A stretch of DNA of 64,000 nucleotides from positions 3,793,001 through 3,857,000 of the forward strand of contig NZ_CP101417.1 of assembly GCF_024339125.1 (NCBI RefSeq), read 5' to 3'. Both the position numbers and the translations under genes were made by a program. The notes below the pieces were generated by a model. The model was not told the DNA's origin, searched no databases, and worked only from the letters and a program-made list of their open reading frames with translations. Origin of the DNA: Xanthomonas hortorum (GTDB lineage Bacteria; Pseudomonadota; Gammaproteobacteria; Xanthomonadales; Xanthomonadaceae). Positions 11,378 to 20,760 of the stretch are shown here, piece by piece (within the stretch, counting starts at the first letter, position 1; each line of letters begins with the position of its first letter).

Positions 11378-13093
11378 GGTGTCCAGCAAACCGTTGAGCT
11401 GGCGGCCGAACTCCAGATAGAAGCCGTGCTTGTCGTCCAGTGCCAGGCGCTGCCCGAAGTCGCCCATCAAGGCGGACTGCACCACTGCAGCGACTTCTTG
11501 TTGCGTGCTGACCTCGGCGCTGACATTGCGCCACAGCAACATGCTGCCGCTGCGATGGCCGTCGGCGGCATACAGCGGGGTCATGGTCAGGTCCAGCGTC
11601 ACCGGACCGAAGGTGTAGCGCTCCAGCGTGGTGGACTGCAACTGCTGCAGGCGCTGCAAACGCGCCTTGCCGTCGGCGTCGGTGCCGAACACATAGTCCA
11701 GCGGTTTGCCGACCACCGCATCGGCGCTGAAGCCCTGCTGGCCCTTGGCATGAAACGCCGCTTCGCCGCATTTCAACGAGGTATGCAGCGCTTCGGTGAT
11801 GAACACCGCGTTGTGCTGTTCGTCGGCGAGCAGCACTTCCATCTCCGAATGTTCCAGCGCGGTGCGGATGCGCAGGTTTTCGTTGGCGATCTGCGCTTCG
11901 CGCTCGATGCGCTGGCGCAGGTCGGTCTGCATGCGCTGCATGGCGCCCATCAGGCGGCCCACCTCATCCTGGCGCTGCGCGGCAATCTGGTTGTCCAGCT
12001 TGCCGGCGGCAATGGCACCTGCCACCTTTGCGGCAGCATCCAGCGGCCCCACTACCTGACGGCGCAACAGTGCAAACAGCGCAATGCTGAGCACCAGCGC
12101 CGAGCCCAGGCCGACCGCCAGAATGGTCCACAACAGGCGATGCGCCTGCTGCATGATCGCCGCATACGGCACCACCACACCCAACGCAAAGCGCTCTTGC
12201 GCCTGGCCGATCTGCAACGGCACATAGGCGCTGACCGTGCCGGCTGCATCCGGCGTGAAATCCAGATAGTCCTTGCCGGCCCTGGTCGCCTCCAGCATCG
12301 CGCGATAGTCGGCGCCGTCGGCCGGCTTGCCGATCCGCGCAGCGTCACGCGAGGCCAGAATCACCCCGGCAGGCGAGATCAGCTCGACATAGCCGTCGTC
12401 CATCGGACGTAGCGCACTCAGGCGTTTCTGCAGAGCGGCCAGGGCGAAATCCACCGAGACCACGCCCACATACTTGCCCTGATCCATGATGGGCGTGGAC
12501 AAGGTGGTCATCAGCACCGGCTTGCCGCCGATCTGGTAATCGTAGGGACCAGCCACGATCTGCCGGCCCAGCTGACGGGGTTTGAGGTTCCAGTCGCCGT
12601 CGCCGGGTTTTTCGTAACCGACCAACGGTTCGCGGATCAGCGACTGCCCGTTATAGGCCCAGTAGGTCATGAAACGACCAGTGTTGTCGTGGCCCTTGGC
12701 ATCGACATAGTCGCCGTCCTTGCCATCGAAGGCCTGCGGTTCCCACAACGTCCCCATGCCCACCCATTCGGGATGGTTCTGCAACTGGTCGTGCACGATC
12801 GCCGCCGCCGCATCGCGGCTCACCCCACCATGGGCACGCTGCGCCAGCAAGGCGCTGGCGACCGACTGGCCGGTGGTGAACGCTTGCCCCAGCTCGTTGC
12901 CGATCTGCTCGGCTTGATAGCGTGCCGCGTTCTGCATCGTGGTCTGTGCCGAGGCGATCAGCGCGCGACTGCTTTGCCAGTAGCTGATCGCCGCAGTCAG
13001 ACCGAAACACAGCAAGGCAGCCACCGCGGTGCCCAGCATCAGGCGGTACGCCAGACTGCCGCCGGAGCGAGATTGCGTGGAAGACACGGTCAT
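11378..13093 (-). pseudogene. N-terminal half of the MCP gene split by the IS3-family insertion
   Basis: Encodes the sensing part of the broken receptor: first membrane segment (LMLGTAVAALLCFGLTAAIS), a large periplasmic dCache domain (about residues 45-305, with WVGMGTLWEPQAFDGKDGDY and VGVVSVDFAL), a second membrane segment, HAMP and a PAS-like domain. It then breaks off at NGLLDT. The reading frame runs about 12 codons into the insertion element and stops, so the product would be a membrane sensor with no signalling hairpin. It starts 57 bp after the preceding MCP stop codon, which suggests an operon. Confidence 0.93.
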
Positions 13094-13149
13094 GGGAGTC
13101 GCTGCGAAAGAAGGGGTTGACTGCTGAAGGCGACGGTGTGGATGTTTGC

Positions 13150-15327
13150 TCAGCCGGTGGCGAGCAGGGCTCCTGCGCGTGCGCCAACGCGGCTGTGGCT
13201 GCGCTGTGCCGGAACCGCTGCGCTCACCCGGAAGCTGGACACCGCTTCGTCGAGCTGCTGCGCCTGCTGCTGCATGGCGTTGGCGGCGGCGGTGGCTTCT
13301 TCCACCAGCGCGGCGTTCTGCTGGGTGCTCTCGTCCATCTGGGTGACGGTGAGATTGACCTGCTCGATACCGGCCGATTGTTCCTGGGAGGCAGCGGAGA
13401 TCTCGCTCATGATGTCGGTCACGCGCTGCACCGAGGAGACGATCTCGGCCATGGTCTTGCCGGCCTGATCCACCAGCGCCGAGCCCTGTGCCACCTTGCC
13501 GACCGAGTCGTCGATCAGATGCTTGATCTCTTTCGCCGCGCCGGCGGAACGTTGCGCCAGCGTGCGTACTTCGCTGGCGACCACCGCAAACCCGCGGCCC
13601 TGTTCGCCGGCACGCGCCGCTTCCACTGCCGCGTTCAAGGCGAGGATATTGGTCTGGAACGCGATGCCGTCGATGACGCTGATGATTTCGGCGATCTTCT
13701 TGGACGAGGTCTGGATACCGGACATGGTGTCCACCACCTGGCTGACCACGTGCCCGCCTTGTGATGCCACCGATGCCGCACCGATCGCCAGTTGATTGGC
13801 CTGACGTGCGCTCTCGGCGTTTTGCTTGACGGTGGAGGTGAGTTCCTCCATCGAGGCGGCGGTTTCTTCCAGATTGGCCGCTTGTTGTTCGGTGCGCTGC
13901 GACAGGTCGTTGTTGCCGGCGGCGATTTCGCTGGCCGATCCGGTGATGGAACTGGCCGCTTGCTGGATGCGTCCGACGATCCCGGCCAACTGCGTGGCAG
14001 TGGTGTTGGCGTCATCACGCATGCGTGCAAACACGCCGTGGAACTGGCCGTCCATGCGCGCAGTGAGGTCGCCCTCGGCCAGCGCGGCTAGCAGCTCGGA
14101 CAGCTTGCCCAGGTTGCGGTCGCTGACCTCCATCATCGCGTTGAGGTCGTTGATCATGCGTGCCGAATCGTGCTTGAAGCGTGTGGCATCGCCGCGCTGG
14201 CTGAAGTCGCCATTGGCCGCAGCCTGGGCCAGGCGCTTGATCTCGGTGTTGATCGCCAGCAGGCTGGCTTTGGCCGCATCCATCGCTTCGTGCAGCACGG
14301 CACGCGTGCCGGGCAGGCGTGCGGCGTCGCGCGACAGGTCGCCCTGCGCGTATTCGTTGAGTACCCCGATCGCATCGATGATGGCGTCCAGGTGTTCGAA
14401 GATCATGGTGTTGATGCCGCCCGCCAGCTCGCCGTAGACACCGGGGAAATCGGTCGGCATGCGGTGGCTGACGTCTTCGCCGGCGTGCATGTGCATCATC
14501 ACCTTGGTCTGCGCGGAGAAGCGCTCCAGCGTGTGCACCATCTCGTCGGTGGCCTTGAGCATCTGGCCGATTTCATCGCTGCCGTGCTGGGCGGTGCGCA
14601 CGCTCAGATCGCCACGCGCCACACCCTTGATGGCGGCAAGCGCACGCGACACCGGCTCCAGAATCGAGTTGCCGATCAGCCAGCCCACCAGCAGATTGAT
14701 CAGTACCAGCACGCCGCCGGCCACGGCGACAATGCCGGTGAAGGCCAGCGCCTGCGCCTGGGTGTCGTCCAGATACACGCCGGTGCCGATCACCCAGCCC
14801 CACGGCTTGTACAGCGCCGCGTAGGAGGTCTTCTGCACCGGCTCTTTTTCGCCGGGCTTGGCCCAGGCGTAATCGACGTAGCCGCCGCCAGCCTGCGCGG
14901 CAGTGACGAATGCCGGAAAGATGCGCTTGCCGTCCGGGCTCAGCACATCGTTGAGCGGTTTGCCGTTGAGATCCGGGCGGGTGGGGTGCATCAGCATCAC
15001 CGGTGCCTGGTCGGTGACGTAGATGTAATCCACACCGCCGCGTGCGCGCATCGTCGACAAGGTGGCCAGCGCTCTGCTCTTTGCGGTCGCCACATCCATC
15101 TCGCCCTTTTCGGCTCGCTCGGCGTAACCATTGACCACCGCGATCGCCATTTCGATCTGGCTCTTGAGCCCATCGCGGCGCGTATCGGTGAGATCCACGT
15201 ACTGCATGCGCGCGGCGATGACCGCCAGCGCGATGATGCCCAGCGCCACCAACGCAGTCTGGAACAGGAACTTGCGCTTGAGCGGCACGTTGGCCAGCGT
15301 GTTTGCGATCGTGGTCTTAAACGTCAT
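13150..15327 (-). CDS. methyl-accepting chemotaxis protein with sCache sensor
   Basis: Chemoreceptor of 725 aa. An N-terminal membrane segment is followed by a single-Cache periplasmic domain (about residues 35-185, with [20 protein letters not shown] and [15 protein letters not shown]), a second membrane segment, HAMP, HAMP-like repeats and the signalling hairpin. This Cache type often binds small organic acids, but the ligand here is not known. The C-terminus ([11 protein letters not shown]) lacks the xWxxF pentapeptide of its neighbours, so adaptation would depend on assistance from other receptors. It is the first gene of a likely operon with the split MCP gene. Confidence 0.93.
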   Translation of the reverse strand: MTFKTTIANTLANVPLKRKFLFQTALVALGIIALAVIAARMQYVDLTDTRRDGLKSQIEMAIAVVNGYAERAEKGEMDVATAKSRALATLSTMRARGGVDYIYVTDQAPVMLMHPTRPDLNGKPLNDVLSPDGKRIFPAFVTAAQAGGGYVDYAWAKPGEKEPVQKTSYAALYKPWGWVIGTGVYLDDTQAQALAFTGIVAVAGGVLVLINLLVGWLIGNSILEPVSRALAAIKGVARGDLSVRTAQHGSDEIGQMLKATDEMVHTLERFSAQTKVMMHMHAGEDVSHRMPTDFPGVYGELAGGINTMIFEHLDAIIDAIGVLNEYAQGDLSRDAARLPGTRAVLHEAMDAAKASLLAINTEIKRLAQAAANGDFSQRGDATRFKHDSARMINDLNAMMEVSDRNLGKLSELLAALAEGDLTARMDGQFHGVFARMRDDANTTATQLAGIVGRIQQAASSITGSASEIAAGNNDLSQRTEQQAANLEETAASMEELTSTVKQNAESARQANQLAIGAASVASQGGHVVSQVVDTMSGIQTSSKKIAEIISVIDGIAFQTNILALNAAVEAARAGEQGRGFAVVASEVRTLAQRSAGAAKEIKHLIDDSVGKVAQGSALVDQAGKTMAEIVSSVQRVTDIMSEISAASQEQSAGIEQVNLTVTQMDESTQQNAALVEEATAAANAMQQQAQQLDEAVSSFRVSAAVPAQRSHSRVGARAGALLATG

Positions 15328-15647
15328 GGCAGGTATCCAGTGAAAGGATGTGTGACCGGGATATGTCGGATAGCGACCCGATTGCAGAAATGTTGAGCGT
15401 TGCCCGACGGCTGGTGTGTGGGTGATTTGCAGTGCTTTTTTGAAGACTTTCCTGGTCCCGCGCCGGCGCAGGACCTGGCAAGTCTGCGGCGGGTTACGCG
15501 CACCGTCAGGCCGCGCAGCGCACGCCGCACGCCGACCTGGACGTCAGGTCGCGTGGATCGGCGCAGCGTGGGGGCTGGCTGGAATGGGCTTGCGGTGCCG
15601 CCACGACCGAGGAGTGGCGGGGTAGGCGTTCGGCGGATGCGCAGTAG
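15328..15647. other. intergenic, no gene recognised
   Basis: A 320-bp gap that should hold the promoter of the sCache receptor gene. I found no good sigma-28 match. The far end runs into the 19-bp repeat at 15648. Confidence 0.4.
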
Positions 15648-15666
15648 TTTTGTTAGCCGCTCTTAG
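15648..15666 (+). repeat. 19-bp dispersed repeat (copy 1), overlaps a stop codon
   Basis: ttttgttagccgctcttag occurs here and at 20718-20736, inverted at 19117-19134, and with three changes at 36343-36361. The stop codon of the four-helix sensor gene (15663-15665) lies inside it. Confidence 0.8.
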
Positions 15667-16196
15667 TTGCGCTGCGTGCTGCTGACGCTTGCCACGGACT
15701 GCTGCAGGTTCTGCAATTCGCTCCACAACTGGTGGCGGGTATCGCCGTCGTGGCCGAGCGACAAGGCTTGTGCGGTTTGCAGATCGCCATCGTGCAGGGC
15801 GCGATTGGCCTGACGGTGTTGCGCCAGATACTGGCCCAACTGCTGCTGCACCAGCGCAAACTGCCGTGCCTGTTCGCCTTGCGGTGCAGTGGCCTGGAAG
15901 TAACCGGCATGCCGCGCGATACGTTGACGCAGATTGCCCAGACGCTCGTCGTAGGCATCGATGCGTGCGAGGTCATGCGAGGCGGCAAGCTGCGCACGCT
16001 GGTCGTCGCGCAATTGCACCAGATCGATGGCAAGCGACTGCAGCGCGCTCACCGGGACGTTGTCCAGAAGCACCGAGACCGGCGCTGCCGGCGCGGCGAA
16101 AGAGGGGGGCAACGACACACCGGCAGCCAGCAGCGCGACAACGAGCATGGAGCCCAGCATGTGGCGGGCAGAGCGTGTGGAATTGGCGGTGTGCAT
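15663..16196 (-). CDS. soluble periplasmic four-helix protein, possible orphan chemosensor domain
   Basis: Protein of 177 aa with a signal peptide (LVVALLAAGVSLPPSFAAPA) and an entirely helical remainder (about residues 40-172) that resembles the 4HB ligand-binding domain of MCPs. There is no second membrane segment, HAMP or signalling hairpin. It lies among receptor genes and has its own strong sigma-28-like promoter, so it is probably made with the late flagellar genes. It could be a binding protein that docks on a receptor, or the remnant of a truncated MCP. The stop codon lies inside a dispersed repeat, which fits 3' truncation. Confidence 0.6.
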   Translation of the reverse strand: MHTANSTRSARHMLGSMLVVALLAAGVSLPPSFAAPAAPVSVLLDNVPVSALQSLAIDLVQLRDDQRAQLAASHDLARIDAYDERLGNLRQRIARHAGYFQATAPQGEQARQFALVQQQLGQYLAQHRQANRALHDGDLQTAQALSLGHDGDTRHQLWSELQNLQQSVASVSSTQRN

Positions 16197-16245
16197 GCGG
16201 AGTTCCTTCGACGTAGCGCGGGCAAGACTGCCCTCATTGCTCTGT

Positions 16246-16272
16246 GTATCGGCCGCGGAAGCTTGCGCTTGA
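16246..16272 (-). promoter_or_regulatory. sigma-28 (FliA) promoter
   Basis: On the minus strand TCAA, a spacer of exactly 15 nt and GCCGATAC match the FliA consensus TAAA-N15-GCCGATAA very well. It lies 49 bp upstream of the four-helix periplasmic protein start. Confidence 0.7.
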
Positions 16273-16375
16273 TCACCTTTCGACCAACGGCAGTGTTGGG
16301 GGAATCTCAGGGGTGTTGCGATGTGGCCGGGGTGTTACGACGTGGGGTATGTCTGCCGGTTTTTTGCCAGATAGC

Positions 16376-16404
16376 AAAACGCCCCGACAGGAGCGGGGCG
16401 TTTT
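16376..16404. terminator. bidirectional Rho-independent terminator
   Basis: aaaacgccccg (16376-16386) pairs perfectly with cggggcgtttt (16394-16404) around a 7-nt loop, with A and T runs on opposite arms. It lies between two minus-strand genes and would end transcription from the MCP gene at 16690. Confidence 0.8.
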
Positions 16405-16487
16405 GAGGGGCAATGACAACGTGAGCGAAGGTGGAGTGCTGTGACAGCATTGCGCGTGATTGGCGGTTGGCGATTGGCCGCGGCGCC

Positions 16488-16582
16488 GTACCCTCACCCC
16501 ACCCCCTCTCCCGGCGGGAGAGGGGCTATGAACCCTTCTCCCTGCGGGAGAAGGTGGCGCGCAGCGCCGGATGAGGGTACGG
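16488..16582. repeat. hairpin-rich REP-like extragenic repeat
   Basis: Contains two adjacent hairpins (ctctcccggcgggagag and cttctccctgcgggagaag) bounded by gtaccctcacccc and gatgagggtacgg. The ends resemble the longer element copies at 27426, 27795 and 61134. It is a short member of an extragenic repeat family. Confidence 0.7.
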
Positions 16583-16615
16583 GCGAAGCCTAGTGTGCTT
16601 AAAGCCTCGTGCGCT

Positions 16616-16709
16616 TAAAGCACTGTCTGATGCCTAAACCAACGTCATATGCCTAGACCCACGTCAGATGCCAAAGCACCGTCAGACGCTTAAACCACCA
16701 CCAGACGCC
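16616..16709. repeat. five degenerate 19-bp tandem repeats over the 3' end of an MCP gene
   Basis: Units of the type taaaccaacgtcatatgcc begin at 16616, 16635, 16654, 16673 and 16691 (19, 19, 19, 18 and 19 bp). The MCP stop codon at 16690-16692 and its last residues (RRLVVV) are encoded by the last unit. Confidence 0.75.
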
Positions 16710-18837
16710 GAGGTGCAGGGGCGCTACTTACCGAAGGCAGCGCAGCGTTCGGCTGGATCTTGAAGATCGCCACCGCATCGGACAGCTCACCGGCCTGTTC
16801 TTCCATCGCACGCGCGGCGGCGCTGGCTTCTTCCACCAATGCGGCGTTCTGCTGGGTGGCTTCGTCCATCTGCGTCACGGTGAGGTTGACCTGTTCGATA
16901 CCGGCGGATTGCTCCTGCGAGGCGGCGGAGATCTCGCCCATGATGTCGGTCACGCGCTGCACGCTGGCAACGACTTCGGTCATGGTGGTACCGGCCTGAT
17001 TCACCAATAGCGAGCCTTCGGCGACCTTGCCGACCGAATCGTCGATCAGCTGCTTGATCTCCTTGGCCGCACCAGCCGAGCGCTGGGCCAGTGTTCGCAC
17101 TTCTGAGGCAACCACTGCAAAACCGCGGCCCTGATCGCCCGCACGCGCCGCTTCCACGGCGGCGTTCAAGGCCAGGATGTTGGTCTGGAAGGCGATGCCG
17201 TCGATCACGCTGATGATGTCGGCAATCTTCTTCGACGATGCCTCGATGTCGGCCATCGTGGCGACCACCTTGCCCACCACTTCGCCCCCTTGCGAGGCGA
17301 CGCTGGCCGCGCCGATCGCCAACTGGTTGGCCTGGCGGGCGCCTTCGGCGTTCTGCCTGACGGTGGAGGTGAGTTCTTCCATCGACGCGGCGGTTTCTTC
17401 CAGGTTGGCCGCTTGTTGCTCGGTGCGTTGCGACAGGTCGTTGTTGCCGGCGGCAATGTCGCTGGCAGCGGCATTGATCGACGTGGTGGCGTGCTGGATG
17501 CGCCCGACGATGCCGGACAACTGCTCGGTGGTGGCGTTGGCATCGTCGCGCATCTGTGCGAACACACCGTGGAACTGGCCGTGCATCCGCTCGGTCAGAT
17601 CGCCGGCGGCAATCGCCTGCAGCACTTTGGACAGTGCGCCCAGATTGCCGTCGGCAGTGGCCATCAGCTGGTTGAGGCTCTCCACCATCGCAAGGAAATC
17701 GTACTGGAAGCGCTGCGTATCGCCGCGCACGCTGAAGTCGCCATTGGCGGCGGCCTGCGCCAGCAATTTGATTTCGCTGTTCATTGCCAAGAGATTGCGC
17801 TTGACCGCGTCCATGGTGTCGCTGAGCACGGCCTTCTCGCCAGGCAGGCGGTCCATGTCCTGGCTCATATCGCCGATCGCATAGCGCGACATAATCCGTG
17901 CAAGCTTCATCTTCACCGCAATATGCGATTCGACCAGTGCATTGGTGTCGCGCACCATGCTGCCGTATTCGCCGGGAAACGCCGCTTCGTCCATGCGGAA
18001 GCTGATCTGCCCGCTGTCGTGGCGGCGGGCCATGTCCTGCTGCGCCGCGGAGACGGCTTTGAGCTGTTCCTGCATGCCACGCATGCTGGTCAACAACTGG
18101 CCGGGTTCGTCGCCGGGCTGCGGGCCGATCGGGTTGTCCAGCTTGCCATGCGCGATCGCTTCGGCCACTTGCGTGGCTTGGGTCAATGGACGCACCAGGC
18201 TGCGCGAAATCAGCCACGCCAGTGCAGCGGCCAGAAACGCCGACAGCAGGCCGAAGGCGATCAAGGCACGGTTGGCCAGTGCAACACTGCCCAGGATGGC
18301 GGCTGCACCGGCGGCGTTCTGCTGGTTTTGCAATTCCACTGCGGCGGCAATCGCGTTGGAGCGTCGCTCCAGCAGCGGCTGTGCTTCACCGCTCAACAGC
18401 TGCTTGGCGCCGTCCAGATTGCCGTCGCGGATCATGCCGAGCAGGCGGTTGTTGGTGGCACGGGCGGCGGTGAGGCTGTCTTCGATGGTCTGGCGTGCAC
18501 GCATGCCATCTGCAGTGGTCGGCAGGCGTTTCAGCGCAGTCCACAACTGGGCGTAGTGCGCGCGATTGGCCTTGAGCTGCGCATCGATCGTGGGCTGTTG
18601 CTGCGGCGTGGCCAGCATGAAGTCGCGGATATAACGCTCGCCCAGCATATTGCTCTCGCGCATCTGGTTGAGCAGCTGCGCCTTGCGGTTATTGATCTCG
18701 ATAATGATGGAGACCTGGTTCTTGACCGTCTTGAATTCGTATAACGCCAGGCTGGTGGAGCCGGCCAATAAAACGATCAACAAGGTGAAGGCCAACGCCA
18801 GGCGTCGCCCGACATTGAGCGAATGCAGAAATTTCAT
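16690..18837 (-). CDS. methyl-accepting chemotaxis protein with 4HB sensor
   Basis: Chemoreceptor of 715 aa. The start at 18837 ([20 protein letters not shown]) is chosen because it leads straight into the first membrane segment. The periplasmic domain (about residues 35-190) is a typical 4HB_MCP bundle; it is followed by a second membrane segment, HAMP, HAMP-like repeats and the conserved hairpin (tip [20 protein letters not shown]). The C-terminus is short, RRLVVV, with no CheR-tether pentapeptide, and is encoded by a degenerate tandem repeat, so an ancestral tail may have been replaced. Confidence 0.92.
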   Translation of the reverse strand: MKFLHSLNVGRRLALAFTLLIVLLAGSTSLALYEFKTVKNQVSIIIEINNRKAQLLNQMRESNMLGERYIRDFMLATPQQQPTIDAQLKANRAHYAQLWTALKRLPTTADGMRARQTIEDSLTAARATNNRLLGMIRDGNLDGAKQLLSGEAQPLLERRSNAIAAAVELQNQQNAAGAAAILGSVALANRALIAFGLLSAFLAAALAWLISRSLVRPLTQATQVAEAIAHGKLDNPIGPQPGDEPGQLLTSMRGMQEQLKAVSAAQQDMARRHDSGQISFRMDEAAFPGEYGSMVRDTNALVESHIAVKMKLARIMSRYAIGDMSQDMDRLPGEKAVLSDTMDAVKRNLLAMNSEIKLLAQAAANGDFSVRGDTQRFQYDFLAMVESLNQLMATADGNLGALSKVLQAIAAGDLTERMHGQFHGVFAQMRDDANATTEQLSGIVGRIQHATTSINAAASDIAAGNNDLSQRTEQQAANLEETAASMEELTSTVRQNAEGARQANQLAIGAASVASQGGEVVGKVVATMADIEASSKKIADIISVIDGIAFQTNILALNAAVEAARAGDQGRGFAVVASEVRTLAQRSAGAAKEIKQLIDDSVGKVAEGSLLVNQAGTTMTEVVASVQRVTDIMGEISAASQEQSAGIEQVNLTVTQMDEATQQNAALVEEASAAARAMEEQAGELSDAVAIFKIQPNAALPSVSSAPAPRRLVVV

Positions 18838-19116
18838 GGTGTTCTCGGGGAGGAGGGAGGAAAAGAGGTACAGCGGTAGCGTTCGCTGGCGGGTTTTCTT
18901 GAGCTGATGCGCGTTCGTCGATGCGTCTGCGTTCATCGTCGCTGCGGCGTGTGCGCTGCGTATGAAGCGTTGCGTTGCGTCGTGCAATGGGGACAGGCAC
19001 GGGCGGCAACGGCGGCATTGCCAGCGTGTGGCGAGTGGGTGCGTGGTAACGACAAAGCCCCGGCATCGCTGCCAGGGCTTTGTCGTTACCGCACAACATC
19101 GGCGGCCTTCGCGGTT
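18838..19116. other. intergenic region with a strong hairpin
   Basis: Upstream region of the 4HB receptor gene, ending at the 19-bp repeat that begins the IS110-containing segment. Apart from the terminator-like hairpin at 19045-19090 I see no gene. Confidence 0.45.
19045..19090. terminator. long bidirectional terminator-like hairpin
   Basis: ggtaacgacaaagccc (19045-19060) and gggctttgtcgttacc (19075-19090) form a perfect 16-bp stem around a 14-nt loop. Confidence 0.7.
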
Positions 19117-19359
19117 TAGAGCGGCTAACAAAACTACGTCACGTCAGCCTACTGCAGGCCGGTTGATCTGATGTCTGGCTGCAGGGCCCTTGCCCGCCCC
19201 CCATCGCAGGACACGCCGCAAGTACGTCCGTGTAGCAACTGTGTTGATCAGGACCTCAACCCGCGACCTTTGAGCGGTTTCCTTCAGGCGCGTTCATCGG
19301 TAGGTGCCGGCCGCTGGCCGGCACGCTTTTTTGCGTTTGCGCATGGCCGTCAAATGCGC

Positions 19360-20283
19360 TCAGGCGGGCTGCATGGCGGCTCTTTCATCGCGCACGCGCG
19401 CATTGAGGATGACCAGCATCTTGCGCATCACCGCCACAAGGGCGACCTTGCCCTCCTTGCCGCGTGCCCGCAGCGCTCTGTAAAAATCGCGCAGACGTGG
19501 CTCGTGCCGAGCTGAGGACATGGCCGCCATATACAGCGCCTGTCGGATGTCGGCTCGGCCTCCGCCAATCCCCCGTTTACCTCGCATCGCGCCGCTGTCG
19601 CGCGAGAGCGGGGCAACGCCAACCAATCGGGATATCTGCTTTCCGCTGAGCGTCCCAAGCTCTGGTAACCGGCACGCCAGCACGGCCAGCAGCACCGGAC
19701 CGACCCCTTTGAGCGTCTTCAACGCAGCCAGGTGCGGTTGCTCGGTGAGTAGCGTCTTCAGCTGCCCGGCGATCAGTTTGTCTAACCGCGCCACACTGCG
19801 CACAAGCTGGTTCACGTTGCCCTGCAGCAGCTTGCGCAGCGCTTTTTCCGCAACCTGCAGCAGCTGCTGCCTTGCTGTTTTCAACAGATCCACCAGTTGC
19901 CGACGGGCACGCACATGCTCGCCCAGATCGCGCTGCCATGGTTCCAGTGGAACATACTGATGGAGCTCCATCTTCTCGGCCATGCAGGCCAACATGGCGG
20001 CGTCCAGCCGGTCGGTCTTGGCCAGTCCCAAACCGTTGGCCAAGTTGCGTGCCCGTTGCGCATTGACGCGCGCCACCGGCAATGCGGCGTGATGCAAGGC
20101 ATCCAGCGCTGCCAGCTCGTAGCCCCCGGTCGCCTCCAGCACCACCTGCCGCACCGACAGCGTATTCAGCCAATCGACAAGCTTCCGATGACCGCCTGCG
20201 GTGTTGGTGAACTGACGGGTCTGGCCTCGAAAAACCGCAACGTCAAGAGAGTGTTTGCACACATCGATCCCGATTCCGCTCAT
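19360..20283 (-). CDS. IS110-family transposase (DEDD recombinase)
   Basis: Protein of 307 aa. The N-terminal RuvC-like domain shows the DEDD residues: D in GIGIDVCKHSLDVAV, E in VVLEATGGYE, and the paired D in AKTDRLDAAML. The C-terminal transposase_20 region follows a coiled segment and includes VGPVLLAVLACRLPELGTL and LVGVAPLSRDSGAMRG, with the serine expected to attack DNA. Length and domains are complete. In this family the enzyme works with a structured bridge RNA made from non-coding DNA of the element, and a candidate lies just upstream of the start. Confidence 0.93.
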   Translation of the reverse strand: MSGIGIDVCKHSLDVAVFRGQTRQFTNTAGGHRKLVDWLNTLSVRQVVLEATGGYELAALDALHHAALPVARVNAQRARNLANGLGLAKTDRLDAAMLACMAEKMELHQYVPLEPWQRDLGEHVRARRQLVDLLKTARQQLLQVAEKALRKLLQGNVNQLVRSVARLDKLIAGQLKTLLTEQPHLAALKTLKGVGPVLLAVLACRLPELGTLSGKQISRLVGVAPLSRDSGAMRGKRGIGGGRADIRQALYMAAMSSARHEPRLRDFYRALRARGKEGKVALVAVMRKMLVILNARVRDERAAMQPA

Positions 20284-20384
20284 GGGAAATCTCCGCTAGG
20301 CTAGAAATGTCGAGAGCTCCCTCGCCTGCCCAGTCTTATCGTTTCGAGTGTCACCTCGGGCAACTGTTCGGGCGAATCAAGGGA

Positions 20385-20525
20385 GAATCCGGCGTGGGTA
20401 CCAAGCTACACGGCGATCGCTGAGATCCAGGCTCTCACGGTGGCCCACGCCGGCTCTCGACACCTAAACTGCCAGATTCCGAACAGATAAGGCTCTTACG
20501 CGGCATCCATGCCGCGTAAGGTCCC
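20385..20525 (-). ncRNA. candidate IS110 bridge RNA region
   Basis: The non-coding DNA upstream of the transposase start has two strong inverted repeats. One is ccggcgtggg (20389-20398) with cccacgccgg (20444-20453), enclosing a 45-nt internal region. The other is a perfect 11-bp stem with loop tcca at 20495-20520. Position relative to the transposase gene and stem-with-large-loop shape are what is known of IS110-group bridge RNAs. The guide loops have not been matched to the element's ends and target. Confidence 0.4.
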
Positions 20526-20760
20526 GCGACGGGGGGCAGGCAAGGACCAGTCGAGATGGTCGGTATGCATGGTTTTAAACAAAGCAACCAGCAGACTCTC
20601 TGGTGCGGTGAGGGCACCGCGCATTCGACCCACTCAGTGTTTGATCTGGACGTCTGACTGCATCCACCAAGAGACGGCCGACAAAACCAATGCAGTCACT
20701 GACAGGCGCTCGCTAGGTTTTGTTAGCCGCTCTTAGTGCCTTCTTCTGCGGCTTTGCGTC

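Larger units (their letters stand above)
19117..20736. mobile_element. IS110-containing segment bounded by 18-bp inverted repeats
   Basis: tagagcggctaacaaaac at 19117-19134 and its complement at 20718-20736 face each other, with tta adjoining both ends outside GAGCGG...CCGCTC, like terminal inverted repeats with a 3-bp target duplication. The interior carries an IS110-family transposase gene and its long 5' non-coding region. IS110 elements normally lack terminal inverted repeats, so the IS110 may sit inside a remnant of another element. The exact IS110 ends cannot be fixed from the sequence alone. Confidence 0.55.
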
